A stretch of DNA of 50,882 bases from CADEFX01 sp050260355 (lineage in GTDB: Bacteria; Pseudomonadota; Alphaproteobacteria; Rhizobiales; Hyphomicrobiaceae), in assembly GCA_050260355.1 (NCBI GenBank), contig JBLNBZ010000028.1, forward strand, positions 1 to 50,882. Reading direction: 5' to 3'. Positions 43,597 to 50,882 of the stretch are shown here, in pieces (position 1 is the first letter of the stretch; the number at the start of each line of letters is the position of its first letter). A program made the position numbers and the translations under genes. The notes below the pieces were generated by a model that was not told the origin of the DNA, searched no databases, and saw nothing but the letters and a program-made list of their open reading frames with translations.

Positions 43597-45444
43597 CTAC
43601 ATCGCCTCGAGCTCGCTGATCATGCCATCGAGGACGTTCAGCCCCATCTGCCAGAACTCGGGCTGCGATGCATCAAGCCCGAACGGGCGCAAGAGTTCCG
43701 AATGGTGCTTGGAGCCGCCTGCCTTGAGCATCTCGAAGTACTTGGCAACGAACCCCGGATGCGCCTTCTGGTAGAGCCCATAAAGGGAGTTCACCAGACA
43801 GTCGCCGAAGGCATAGGCATAGACATAGAACGGCGAGTGGATGAAGTGCGGGATGTAGGCCCAGAACGTCTCGTAGCCGGCATTGAGCTCGATGCCGTCG
43901 CCGAGGCTTTCCTGCTGCACGTCGAGCCAGATGGCATTGAGCTGCTCCGAGGTGAGCTCGCCCTTGCGGCGCTCCTCGTGAACCTTGCGCTCGAACGTGT
44001 AAAAGGCGATCTGCCGGACGACCGTGTTGATCATGTCCTCGACCTTGCCCGCCATCAGCGCCTTGCGCTCGCGCGGATCGGTCGTCTCCTCGAGCAGAGC
44101 CTTGAAGGCCAGCATCTCGCCGAACACGGATGCCGTCTCGGCAAGGGTCAGCGGCGTGGGCGCCAGAAGCGGTCCTTGCGGCGCAGCCAGCACCTGATGC
44201 ACGCCGTGCCCGAGCTCGTGTGCGAGCGTCATGACGTCCCGAGGTTTGCCCTGGTAGTTCATGAGGATGTAGGGGTGGGCCGAGGGCACCGTCGGGTGCG
44301 AGAAGGCGCCGGGAGACTTGCCTTCGCGCACCGGCGCATCGATCCATGAATTGGCAAAGAAGCGCTTGGCGATGTCGGCCATCTGCGGTGCGAAACCACC
44401 GTACGCACGCAGCACGAGCTGTTCCGCGTCGCTCCAGCTGATGACCCGCTCAGACCGCTCCGGCAGGGGCGCGTTGCGATCCCAATAGGCCAGGCGCTCG
44501 AGGCCAAGCCACTTGGCCTTGAGCCGGTAGTAGCGGTGCGCGATGCGCGGGTAGGCCTGGCGCACGGCAGCCACCAGCGCCTCCACCACCTCGGGCTCGA
44601 CGCGGTTCGCCAGATGGCGGCTGTCGGCCACATCCTTGAAGCCGCGCCAGCGGTCGGAGATCTCCTTGTCCTTGGCCAGCGTGTTGGTGATGAGCGTAAA
44701 AAGGCGGATGTTGTCCTTGAAGACCTTCGCCAGAGCTTCGGCGCCTGCCTGGCGCTTCTTACGGTCGGCGTTGACGAGGAAGTTGAGCGTCGGCTCCAGC
44801 GGCAGCGGTGCGGGCTCGCCGGCGACCTCGAAGCGAAGCGCAGTCATCGTCTCATTGAACAGCCGGTCGAACGCCGACCGGGAGGTCATCGCCTTTTCCA
44901 GGAACAGCTTCTCGAGCGTCTCGTCGAGCTGATAGGGCTTCTCCCGGCGCAGATCCTCGAGCCAGGGCTTGTACTTGGCGAGCTCTGGTGTGCCGAGCGC
45001 CACGGCCAGATCGCCGTCCTCGATCTTGTTGAGCTCGAGCTCGAAGAACAGCAGATCCGAGGAGATCGCCGTCAGTTGCTCCTGCACGTCGCCATAGAAC
45101 TTGGCGCGCTCGGGATCGGACGTGTTGGCGGCGTACAGCAGCCCGGCGTAGGAGCCGAGGCGCCCCACGAGGTCGCTCAGGCTCTCGTAGGCAGCCACCG
45201 CCTCGGCCAGCGCGGTCCCGTTGCGGCCGAGCGCGACGAGGCGACCCTGGTATCGCGCATTCAACTCTTTGGCCAAACGCTTGGCGCGCTCCAGGTCGCT
45301 GGCGACGGCCTTGGATCTCGGCCCCGGATACAGGTCCGACAGGTCCCATTCAGGCATAGGCCCGAGCTGAGGAGACATCGACGCTCCAGCGATCTCGGCC
45401 GAGCCGGGGGCTCCGCGATCCGCCAATCGTTTGCCAATCATCAT
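43597..45444 (-). CDS. pepF: M3 family oligoendopeptidase F
   Basis: A 615-residue zinc endopeptidase of the M3B (PepF) group, cutting short peptides in the cytoplasm. The metal motif is HELGHGVH at about 408-415, with a downstream Glu in the LAETASVFGEML segment as third ligand. The PepF N-domain covers about 130-200 and the peptidase domain about 215-600. Two adjacent ATGs (45444, 45441) follow AGGAG; the second has better spacing. No signal peptide. Confidence 0.93.
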   Translation of the reverse strand: MMIGKRLADRGAPGSAEIAGASMSPQLGPMPEWDLSDLYPGPRSKAVASDLERAKRLAKELNARYQGRLVALGRNGTALAEAVAAYESLSDLVGRLGSYAGLLYAANTSDPERAKFYGDVQEQLTAISSDLLFFELELNKIEDGDLAVALGTPELAKYKPWLEDLRREKPYQLDETLEKLFLEKAMTSRSAFDRLFNETMTALRFEVAGEPAPLPLEPTLNFLVNADRKKRQAGAEALAKVFKDNIRLFTLITNTLAKDKEISDRWRGFKDVADSRHLANRVEPEVVEALVAAVRQAYPRIAHRYYRLKAKWLGLERLAYWDRNAPLPERSERVISWSDAEQLVLRAYGGFAPQMADIAKRFFANSWIDAPVREGKSPGAFSHPTVPSAHPYILMNYQGKPRDVMTLAHELGHGVHQVLAAPQGPLLAPTPLTLAETASVFGEMLAFKALLEETTDPRERKALMAGKVEDMINTVVRQIAFYTFERKVHEERRKGELTSEQLNAIWLDVQQESLGDGIELNAGYETFWAYIPHFIHSPFYVYAYAFGDCLVNSLYGLYQKAHPGFVAKYFEMLKAGGSKHHSELLRPFGLDASQPEFWQMGLNVLDGMISELEAM

Positions 45445-45725
45445 GATCTCCTGGCCAATCCTCGATCAGGCTTGCGGCGTACATATCCGTTGCGAACCGT
45501 TCAAGGCGGGCACACGGCAATCCTGCGCTTCAACGCACATGCCGCCGAAAAGCGCCAGCCCGGATCGTGCCGAAACGAAACATTTACCGGTCTGCGGCAG
45601 TCTGTCCCGGGTTGAGACCCGTGTGTGGCCGCCTGTCCGATCCAGGGTCAAGCCCAGAATCGGCCCCGGCACAATCGGTTTTCGTTGAGTCAGTTCAAAC
45701 AGTTTCAGTTGCGTGAGTAGAGCAG

Positions 45726-47240
45726 ATGCCCAAGCGCGTCCTCATTGTCGACGATGATCCGGCCCAGCGCCGCATTCTCGAAGAGACGATCAAGCGTCTC
45801 GGTTACGAGACCAAGACGGCGCAAGGCGGCGAACAGGCCTTGCACATTCTGGAAGGACCCGACCACGGTGCCGTTTCACTCGTCCTGCTGGACCTCGTGA
45901 TGCCAGGCCTCGACGGCATGGCCGTGCTCGAGCGCATCGGGACCAAACCCGGCATGCCGCCCATCATCGTCCAGACGGCGCATGGCTCCATCGATGCTGC
46001 CATCAATGCCATGCGCGCTGGCGCCGTCGACTTCGTCGTCAAGCCGGCGAGTGCCGAGCGCCTCGACGTCTCCATCAAAAGCGCTCTCAAGATCGAGGCG
46101 CTGGCGGTCGAGATCACGCGCATCAAGAAGCAGGCCGAAGGCACGCTGACGTTCGCCGATCTGGTGCTGCGCGGCGAGTCCATGCAGCGCGTCATCGCGC
46201 TCGGCCGTCGCGCCGCGGCATCGCATATCCCGGTCCTCATCGAGGGCGAGTCGGGGGTCGGCAAAGAGCTGATCGCCCGCGCCATCCAGGGTGAGAGCGA
46301 TCGCGCCGGAAAGCCCTTCATCACCGTCAACTGCGGCGCCATCCCCGAGAACCTCGTCGAAAGCATTCTGTTCGGACACGAGAAGGGATCGTTCACCGGG
46401 GCCGCGGACAAGCGCATCGGCAAATTCCAGGAGGCCGACGGCGGCACACTTTTCCTCGATGAGGTGGGCGAGCTCCCGCTCGACGCCCAGGTCAAGCTGC
46501 TGCGCGCGCTGCAAGAGGGCGAGATCGACCCGATCGGCGCCAAGCGGCCCGTCAAGGTCAACTTCCGCCTGATCTCGGCGACCAACCGGGACATGATCCA
46601 GCTCGTCAAGGAAGGCAAGTTCCGCGAGGATCTATACTATCGGCTCAACGTCTTCCCGATCTGGGTGCCGCCGCTGCGCGAGCGCGTCGAGGACATCCCT
46701 GAGCTCGCACGCCACTTCCTCGCCCGCTTCGCGGCGGAGGAAGGCAAGCGCATCACATCGCTGCGCGAGAACACCATCGAGCTGCTGCGCCGATACTCGT
46801 GGCCGGGCAACGTGCGCCAGCTCGAGAATGCCGTGTTCCGTGCGGTCGTCCTTGCCGACAGCACCGAGCTGACGATCGCCGAGTTTCCGCAGATTGCCGC
46901 ACACGTCGAAGGCTTCGAGGCGGAGGTCCCGAAGGCCCCGGCACCGGTGGCAACGAGGCCGGCCTACACCGGCCCTGCACTGCTCGGAGCCGAGAACACG
47001 GTCCCGCGCACGCTGGAGGTCGGCGGCGGCAGCGGCGGCGGCAAAGGCTCGCTCGGCATTCCTGCGGTCGACGAGGCGGGAGAGATCCGCACGCTCGAGG
47101 CCATGGAAGCGGACATGATCCGCCTAGCGCTCGGCCGCTATCGCGGGCACATGACCGAGGTCGCCAAGCGCCTCAAGATCGGCCGGTCGACGCTGTACCG
47201 CAAGATGCGCGACTACGGTCTGGAGGAGCGGCCGAACTGA
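45726..47240 (+). CDS. Sigma-54-dependent response regulator, NtrC family
   Basis: A 504-residue transcription activator. Receiver domain 1-120: acidic Asp9-Asp11, phospho-acceptor Asp56 (LLDLVMPG), Thr84, Lys106. AAA+ domain about 145-390: Walker A GESGVGKE at 174-181, sigma-54 contact loop GSFTGA at 221-226 (usual GAFTGA with Ala to Ser), Walker B GGTLFLDEVGELPLD, and RYSWPGNVRQLENAV. A Gly-rich linker (GGGSGGGKG) leads to a Fis-type helix-turn-helix at 470-500 (MTEVAKRLKIGRSTLYRKM). No histidine kinase gene is adjacent. Directly upstream of peptidoglycan genes on the same strand. Confidence 0.93.
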   Translation: MPKRVLIVDDDPAQRRILEETIKRLGYETKTAQGGEQALHILEGPDHGAVSLVLLDLVMPGLDGMAVLERIGTKPGMPPIIVQTAHGSIDAAINAMRAGAVDFVVKPASAERLDVSIKSALKIEALAVEITRIKKQAEGTLTFADLVLRGESMQRVIALGRRAAASHIPVLIEGESGVGKELIARAIQGESDRAGKPFITVNCGAIPENLVESILFGHEKGSFTGAADKRIGKFQEADGGTLFLDEVGELPLDAQVKLLRALQEGEIDPIGAKRPVKVNFRLISATNRDMIQLVKEGKFREDLYYRLNVFPIWVPPLRERVEDIPELARHFLARFAAEEGKRITSLRENTIELLRRYSWPGNVRQLENAVFRAVVLADSTELTIAEFPQIAAHVEGFEAEVPKAPAPVATRPAYTGPALLGAENTVPRTLEVGGGSGGGKGSLGIPAVDEAGEIRTLEAMEADMIRLALGRYRGHMTEVAKRLKIGRSTLYRKMRDYGLEERPN

Positions 47241-47384
47241 TCACGTAACATTGTAACGCGTCATTGCAAATTCGCCACAGATGCGGGAAAGCTTGAGTGC
47301 TGTCCCACGTTAGGGTAGGTGCGAGTAGTCAAGCGGCAGGCCGGTGAGATAACTTGCGCGCTTTGCTCAAAGGAAAAAAATCGG

Positions 47385-49199
47385 ATGCGTACAACATTGC
47401 GTGCGGCCGTCACGGTAGCTGCGGCTCTCGCCCTTTCACCTCCCGCCTTCGCAGCTGAAAAGGACGCATCCGATCAGGTCGTCGCAAACGAGATCAAAAG
47501 CGACACGCTTTCCGGCAACAGCGGGGCTACACAGGCTGACGCGAACCCGACACCGCAGAGCGAAGCCAAGCCCGTCTTCGAGGACCCGTTCACGGTCGCG
47601 ATGAAGGCCAAGCTGGCGGCGACACCGACGCAATCGGGCGCCCGCGACAAGGCCGAGCGGGCAGCGCTTTCGGAGTTCTATGCCGCCCGGCAATATCAGC
47701 CGCTGTGGGTCGCTTCGGCATCGCTAACGCCGAAGGCGCAGGCCGCCATCAACGAGATCAACGCCGCCGACGACTGGGGCCTCAAAGCGTCGGACTTCGT
47801 GCTGCCGACGGTTGCAGCATCGGCGACGCAAGACGAGCTCGCCGATGCCGAGGTCAAGCTCGGGGTGGCCGTGCTCAAGTATGCACGCTTTGCGCGCGGC
47901 GGCCGGCTGGACCCTGCCGCGCTGACCAAGTACCTGGATCGCACGCCGCCGCTGCTCGAGCCTAAACTCGTGCTCGAGCAGATTGCTGCCGCCGAGGCAC
48001 CCGACGCGTATCTGCGCGGCCTGCATCCAAAGCATCCGCAGTTCGAGCGCCTGCGCCAGGTGTACCTGACGATGCGCAAGTCATCGGGAGTGGTGGTCAA
48101 CGCGCCCAGAATACCGGACGGTCCCAAGCTCGAGCTCGGCGCACGCCATCGGCATATTGCGCTGGTGCGCCAGCGTCTTGGCATCACCCCGACGCTCGAG
48201 GACGAGAACTTCTACGACGACGCTTTGGCCAGGGCGGTCTCGGAGTTCCAGGCAAAGCATGGCCTGAAGCAGACCAACGGCGTCATCAATGCGCCGACAC
48301 GTCAGGCGTTGAATGCCGTCGAGCGAGGCAGCGCCAGGCGCATCCTGTCCAACATGGAGCAGTGGCGCTGGATGCCCGAGGACCTCGGCGACTACTACGT
48401 CTGGGTCAACATCCCCGAGTTCACGATACGCGTCGTCGAGAACGGCCGGGTGATCCATGGCGAGCGTATCGTCGTCGGCAAGGTGGACTCGCAGACGCCG
48501 ATCTTCTCCGATCAGATGGAGCAGGTGATTTTCCACCCGTTCTGGGGCGTGCCCGACTCGATCAAAAAGAACGAGCTGCAGCCGAACCTGGCTGCCGGCG
48601 GATCCATTCTCGCCCGCCAAGGCCTGCGCGTGCAGTACCGCGGCCGCGACGTCGACCCGGAGTCCGTCGACTGGCGCGCCATCGACATGCGGAACGTGCA
48701 CATCTATCAGCCGCCCGGCCCGAGCAATGTGCTCGGCGTCGTCAAGTTCCGCTTCCCGAACAAGCACGACGTGTATTTCCACGATACGCCGCAGAAGCAT
48801 CTGTTCCAGGCTTCGGTTCGCGCCTTCAGCCATGGCTGCATGCGCGTCCAGAACCCTGTGCGGCTGGCCGAGCTGATCCTCGGCCACGACAAGAACATGG
48901 CAAGCGATCGTGTTCGCGGGCTCGCCTCCTCCGGCGCGCCGAAAGACAATCAGGTCAATCTCACGCACAAGATTCCGGTGCACATCACGTACTTCACAGC
49001 CATGGTCGACGATCAGGGCCAGGTCAGCTACCGGAACGACATCTACGGTCACGAGGAGCGGATCGCACTGGGCCTCGAGGGCAAGATGAACCTCATTGCC
49101 AAGGTGCCCGAGCCGAAGGCGCCTGCGCGCAGGGAAGCATCGTACGGGTACGCGAAATCCGATACGCCAGCGTGGATGCGCAGCCTGTTCAACTGGTAA
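47385..49199 (+). CDS. L,D-transpeptidase (YkuD) with PG-binding domain
   Basis: A 604-residue periplasmic enzyme of the YcbB/LdtD-like layout: signal peptide 1-23 (ending AFA-AE), a scaffold domain about 85-250, a peptidoglycan-binding domain about 255-320 (AVSEFQAKHGLKQTNGVIN), and the YkuD catalytic domain about 340-520. The active site is His466 (FHDTPQKH) and the SHGCMRVQNP motif with Cys485. Makes 3-3 crosslinks in peptidoglycan or attaches proteins to it. The ATG at 47385 lies about 11 bases after AAAGGA. The regulator lies upstream and a DUF882 protein downstream. Confidence 0.93.
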   Translation: MRTTLRAAVTVAAALALSPPAFAAEKDASDQVVANEIKSDTLSGNSGATQADANPTPQSEAKPVFEDPFTVAMKAKLAATPTQSGARDKAERAALSEFYAARQYQPLWVASASLTPKAQAAINEINAADDWGLKASDFVLPTVAASATQDELADAEVKLGVAVLKYARFARGGRLDPAALTKYLDRTPPLLEPKLVLEQIAAAEAPDAYLRGLHPKHPQFERLRQVYLTMRKSSGVVVNAPRIPDGPKLELGARHRHIALVRQRLGITPTLEDENFYDDALARAVSEFQAKHGLKQTNGVINAPTRQALNAVERGSARRILSNMEQWRWMPEDLGDYYVWVNIPEFTIRVVENGRVIHGERIVVGKVDSQTPIFSDQMEQVIFHPFWGVPDSIKKNELQPNLAAGGSILARQGLRVQYRGRDVDPESVDWRAIDMRNVHIYQPPGPSNVLGVVKFRFPNKHDVYFHDTPQKHLFQASVRAFSHGCMRVQNPVRLAELILGHDKNMASDRVRGLASSGAPKDNQVNLTHKIPVHITYFTAMVDDQGQVSYRNDIYGHEERIALGLEGKMNLIAKVPEPKAPARREASYGYAKSDTPAWMRSLFNW

Positions 49200-49225
49200 C
49201 GCGCGGGTAGCGCGGACCCGACGCG
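49200..49225. other. Hairpin after L,D-transpeptidase gene
   Basis: CGCGCGGGT pairs with ACCCG-A-CGCG (9 bp, one bulge, 7-base loop) beginning at the base after the stop. No T-run. It could stabilise the 3' end or reduce read-through into the DUF882 gene. Confidence 0.35.
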
Positions 49226-49445
49226 CGGGAGCGGACAGCTACGACCGGTTCGCCCCACCATGGCTCTGAGAAACCGCCTGCTGCCCCGATATTGCCGCAG
49301 ACCCAGGTTACCAACCGTTAATCTCGGGACCTTAACCATATCACGTTGAGGTTCCGGGATTTTCCGCCGGTGCACGCAGGGGTGTGCGCATCGGGCCGGA
49401 GGGGAAGGCCGGAGCAACCGGCGCGGATTCGACGAGCGACGGGGG

Positions 49446-50882
49446 ATGCAGCTGGTGTCGCGTATCCGATGGCTCCTCGCGGGAGCCACCATTCTCGGCG
49501 TCTCGCTTACGATGAGTGCGTCGAGCATCGTCGCATACTCGGACGGCGACCGCGTCATCGCGCTTTACAACATCCATACCGGTGAAACCGCCTCGATCCT
49601 CTATAAGAGGGGAGACAAATACGTTGCCTCGGGCCTCGAGAAGGTCAATTGGATGCTGCGCGACTGGCGCCGCAACGAGACAACGAAGATGGACCCGGAG
49701 CTCGTCGATCTGCTCTGGGAAATGCATACCGAGCTAGGCTCCAAGGAGCCGATCCACATCATCTCCGGCTATCGCTCGCGCAATACCAACGAGATGCTGC
49801 GCAGGACGGTCGGCGGCCAGGCGAGCCAGAGCCGGCACATCCTCGGCAAGGCAGCCGACGTCCAGTTTCCTGACGTGCCGCTGAAGAACCTTCGATATTC
49901 GGCGCTGATCCGCGAGAGGGGTGGCGTCGGCTACTATCCGACCTCGGCAGTTCCGTTTGTCCACGTCGATACGGACCGCGTGCGCGCATGGCCGCGCCTG
50001 CCGCGCTACGAGTTGGCGCTGCTGTTCCCGCAAGGCCGCACGCAGCACATGCCGATCGACGGCAGTCCCATCTCGAAGGAGGATGTGCGCATCGCTCGCG
50101 AGCAGCATCGGGACTTGGCGATGCAGATCGCCGAGTTCCGCAACTGGCGCCATCAGCCCAAGGTACCCTACGCCGTGGCCGAGGCTGCCGGCAGCTCGAG
50201 CAAGACGGGAACGTCGTCGCAAGTCGCCTCGCTCGCCCCGTCTTTGCCCACAGCCCTTGTGGAGCGTCCTCGGCCCGCGGTCGATCCGCGCCTTCCCGGA
50301 GTTGCAACGCCATCGGCCAGCGAGCGCGAGCGCCTGACGGAGCTTGCGGCATTGGCCAGCCTGGAGCCGAAGCTGATCTCCGGTCCCGTGCCGGTTTCGC
50401 GCCGCCGTCCGAGCAACACGTTGGCGAGCCTCACCGGCGATCCGATGCCGAGCATCGCCAGCCTGCTCGCGCGCGATACGGAGGCGAGCGAGGGCAGGCG
50501 CATGGCGGCGATCGATCCGCGCGCGGGTACCGGGTCTGAGCCCGGCGGCCGCTTCGGCTGGGGTAGCGGCTGGGTCAGCGCGCCGGCCTACGACGAGGAG
50601 CACCCGGAGGAGCTGTCCTACCGCCCGTTCCCGATCGGCCCGCTGCTGACCACATCGGCGAAGGACAACGTGTTCGGCGAGCTCGTGCACCACGACGTGG
50701 CCCGCACGCTGGACATGCTGGATCAGCCCGCCAGCATCCTGCCGCTGCGCTTCCGTCCGGGAGAGCAGACGGCGCAGCTCATGTGGGCGCAGGAGTTCCG
50801 GGGCGACCCGGTGGGGCTCGCAAAGCTGTTCGAGGCGCAGGCGAACGACCCGGGAGCGCCGCACTTGCAGAACCGGTCCGTG
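49446..50882 (+). CDS. DUF882 (YcbK-like, M15) protein, C-terminus cut by window
   Basis: An open frame of 479 codons running off the window end. A signal or membrane anchor occupies about 8-30 (WLLAGATILGVSLTMSA). The DUF882/peptidase M15 domain covers about 35-185, with zinc-site motifs SRHILGKAADVQ (His131, Asp138) and FVHVDTD (His173, Asp175). A long Ser/Pro/Ala-rich tail of about 300 residues follows, with FGELVHHDVARTLDML near residue 415. The family is thought to cut or bind peptidoglycan peptides, which fits the L,D-transpeptidase upstream. GGGGG lies just before the ATG. The 246 bases before the start hold only the hairpin noted. Confidence 0.87.
   Translation, partial: MQLVSRIRWLLAGATILGVSLTMSASSIVAYSDGDRVIALYNIHTGETASILYKRGDKYVASGLEKVNWMLRDWRRNETTKMDPELVDLLWEMHTELGSKEPIHIISGYRSRNTNEMLRRTVGGQASQSRHILGKAADVQFPDVPLKNLRYSALIRERGGVGYYPTSAVPFVHVDTDRVRAWPRLPRYELALLFPQGRTQHMPIDGSPISKEDVRIAREQHRDLAMQIAEFRNWRHQPKVPYAVAEAAGSSSKTGTSSQVASLAPSLPTALVERPRPAVDPRLPGVATPSASERERLTELAALASLEPKLISGPVPVSRRRPSNTLASLTGDPMPSIASLLARDTEASEGRRMAAIDPRAGTGSEPGGRFGWGSGWVSAPAYDEEHPEELSYRPFPIGPLLTTSAKDNVFGELVHHDVARTLDMLDQPASILPLRFRPGEQTAQLMWAQEFRGDPVGLAKLFEAQANDPGAPHLQNRSV

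Noticed and set aside
49305..49340. TTAA pairs resembling a CtrA box before the DUF882 gene
   Set aside because: The repeats are separated by 10 bases, not the 7 of the CtrA consensus.

Overview
The window is about 50.9 kb of GC-rich, gene-dense chromosome. It looks like an alphaproteobacterium, most likely of the order Hyphomicrobiales. Reasons are the DUF4170 protein beside an MsbA-like exporter, a plant-type glutamate-cysteine ligase, a bactofilin, a TAXI-type TRAP transporter with fused permease, an alphaproteobacterial-style ABC1 kinase, an L,D-transpeptidase followed by a DUF882 (M15-like) protein, several Tat signals, and a type A RNase P RNA with a promoter of alphaproteobacterial form. 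No transposase, phage gene, CRISPR array or recognisable tRNA was seen. This reads as core and soft-core chromosome, not as an island.

Layout. 0.2-3.1 kb: a HCX5R phosphatase convergent with an MsbA-like ABC exporter and DUF4170. 3.4-6.7 kb: ubiA (ubiquinone) divergent from rsmE (rRNA methylation) and gshA (glutathione). 6.8-10.9 kb: a bactofilin, then a flavin monooxygenase-amidase pair and an alpha/beta hydrolase. 11.0-11.7 kb: a 26-codon ORF with a full-length Shine-Dalgarno sequence and its own terminator, convergent with rnpB. 11.8-16.6 kb: two orphan solute-binding proteins flanking a GNAT-epoxide hydrolase pair. 16.6-19.6 kb: an EamA transporter and peptidoglycan amidase operon, a DUF2147 protein and a glutathione S-transferase. 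19.6-20.2 kb: a 620-base gap packed with perfect inverted repeats. 20.2-24.3 kb: an ABC-F ATPase with a GYF-domain membrane protein, and an AhpD-like protein. 24.4-30.9 kb, all on the + strand: ndk, RidA, DinB, the TRAP system, a DUF900 hydrolase and superoxide dismutase. 31.1-34.3 kb: two patatin-like phospholipases. 34.4-35.6 kb: exported msrB-msrA. 35.6-41.4 kb: an EF-G-like GTPase, a six-cysteine secreted protein, an ABC1 kinase and an MFS transporter. 41.4-45.4 kb: kup and pepF. 45.7-50.9 kb: a sigma-54 response regulator, an L,D-transpeptidase and a DUF882 protein that runs off the end.

Themes. Cell envelope (MsbA-like exporter, bactofilin, peptidoglycan amidase, L,D-transpeptidase, DUF882, patatins) and redox or oxidative stress (gshA, GST, SOD, MsrA/B, AhpD-like protein, ubiA, ABC1 kinase) account for many of the genes.

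The least explained signals are the tiny ORF beside rnpB and the hairpin-rich gap at 19.6-20.2 kb. Neither matches anything I can name. All homology statements are from recognition of motifs by eye; no search was run.
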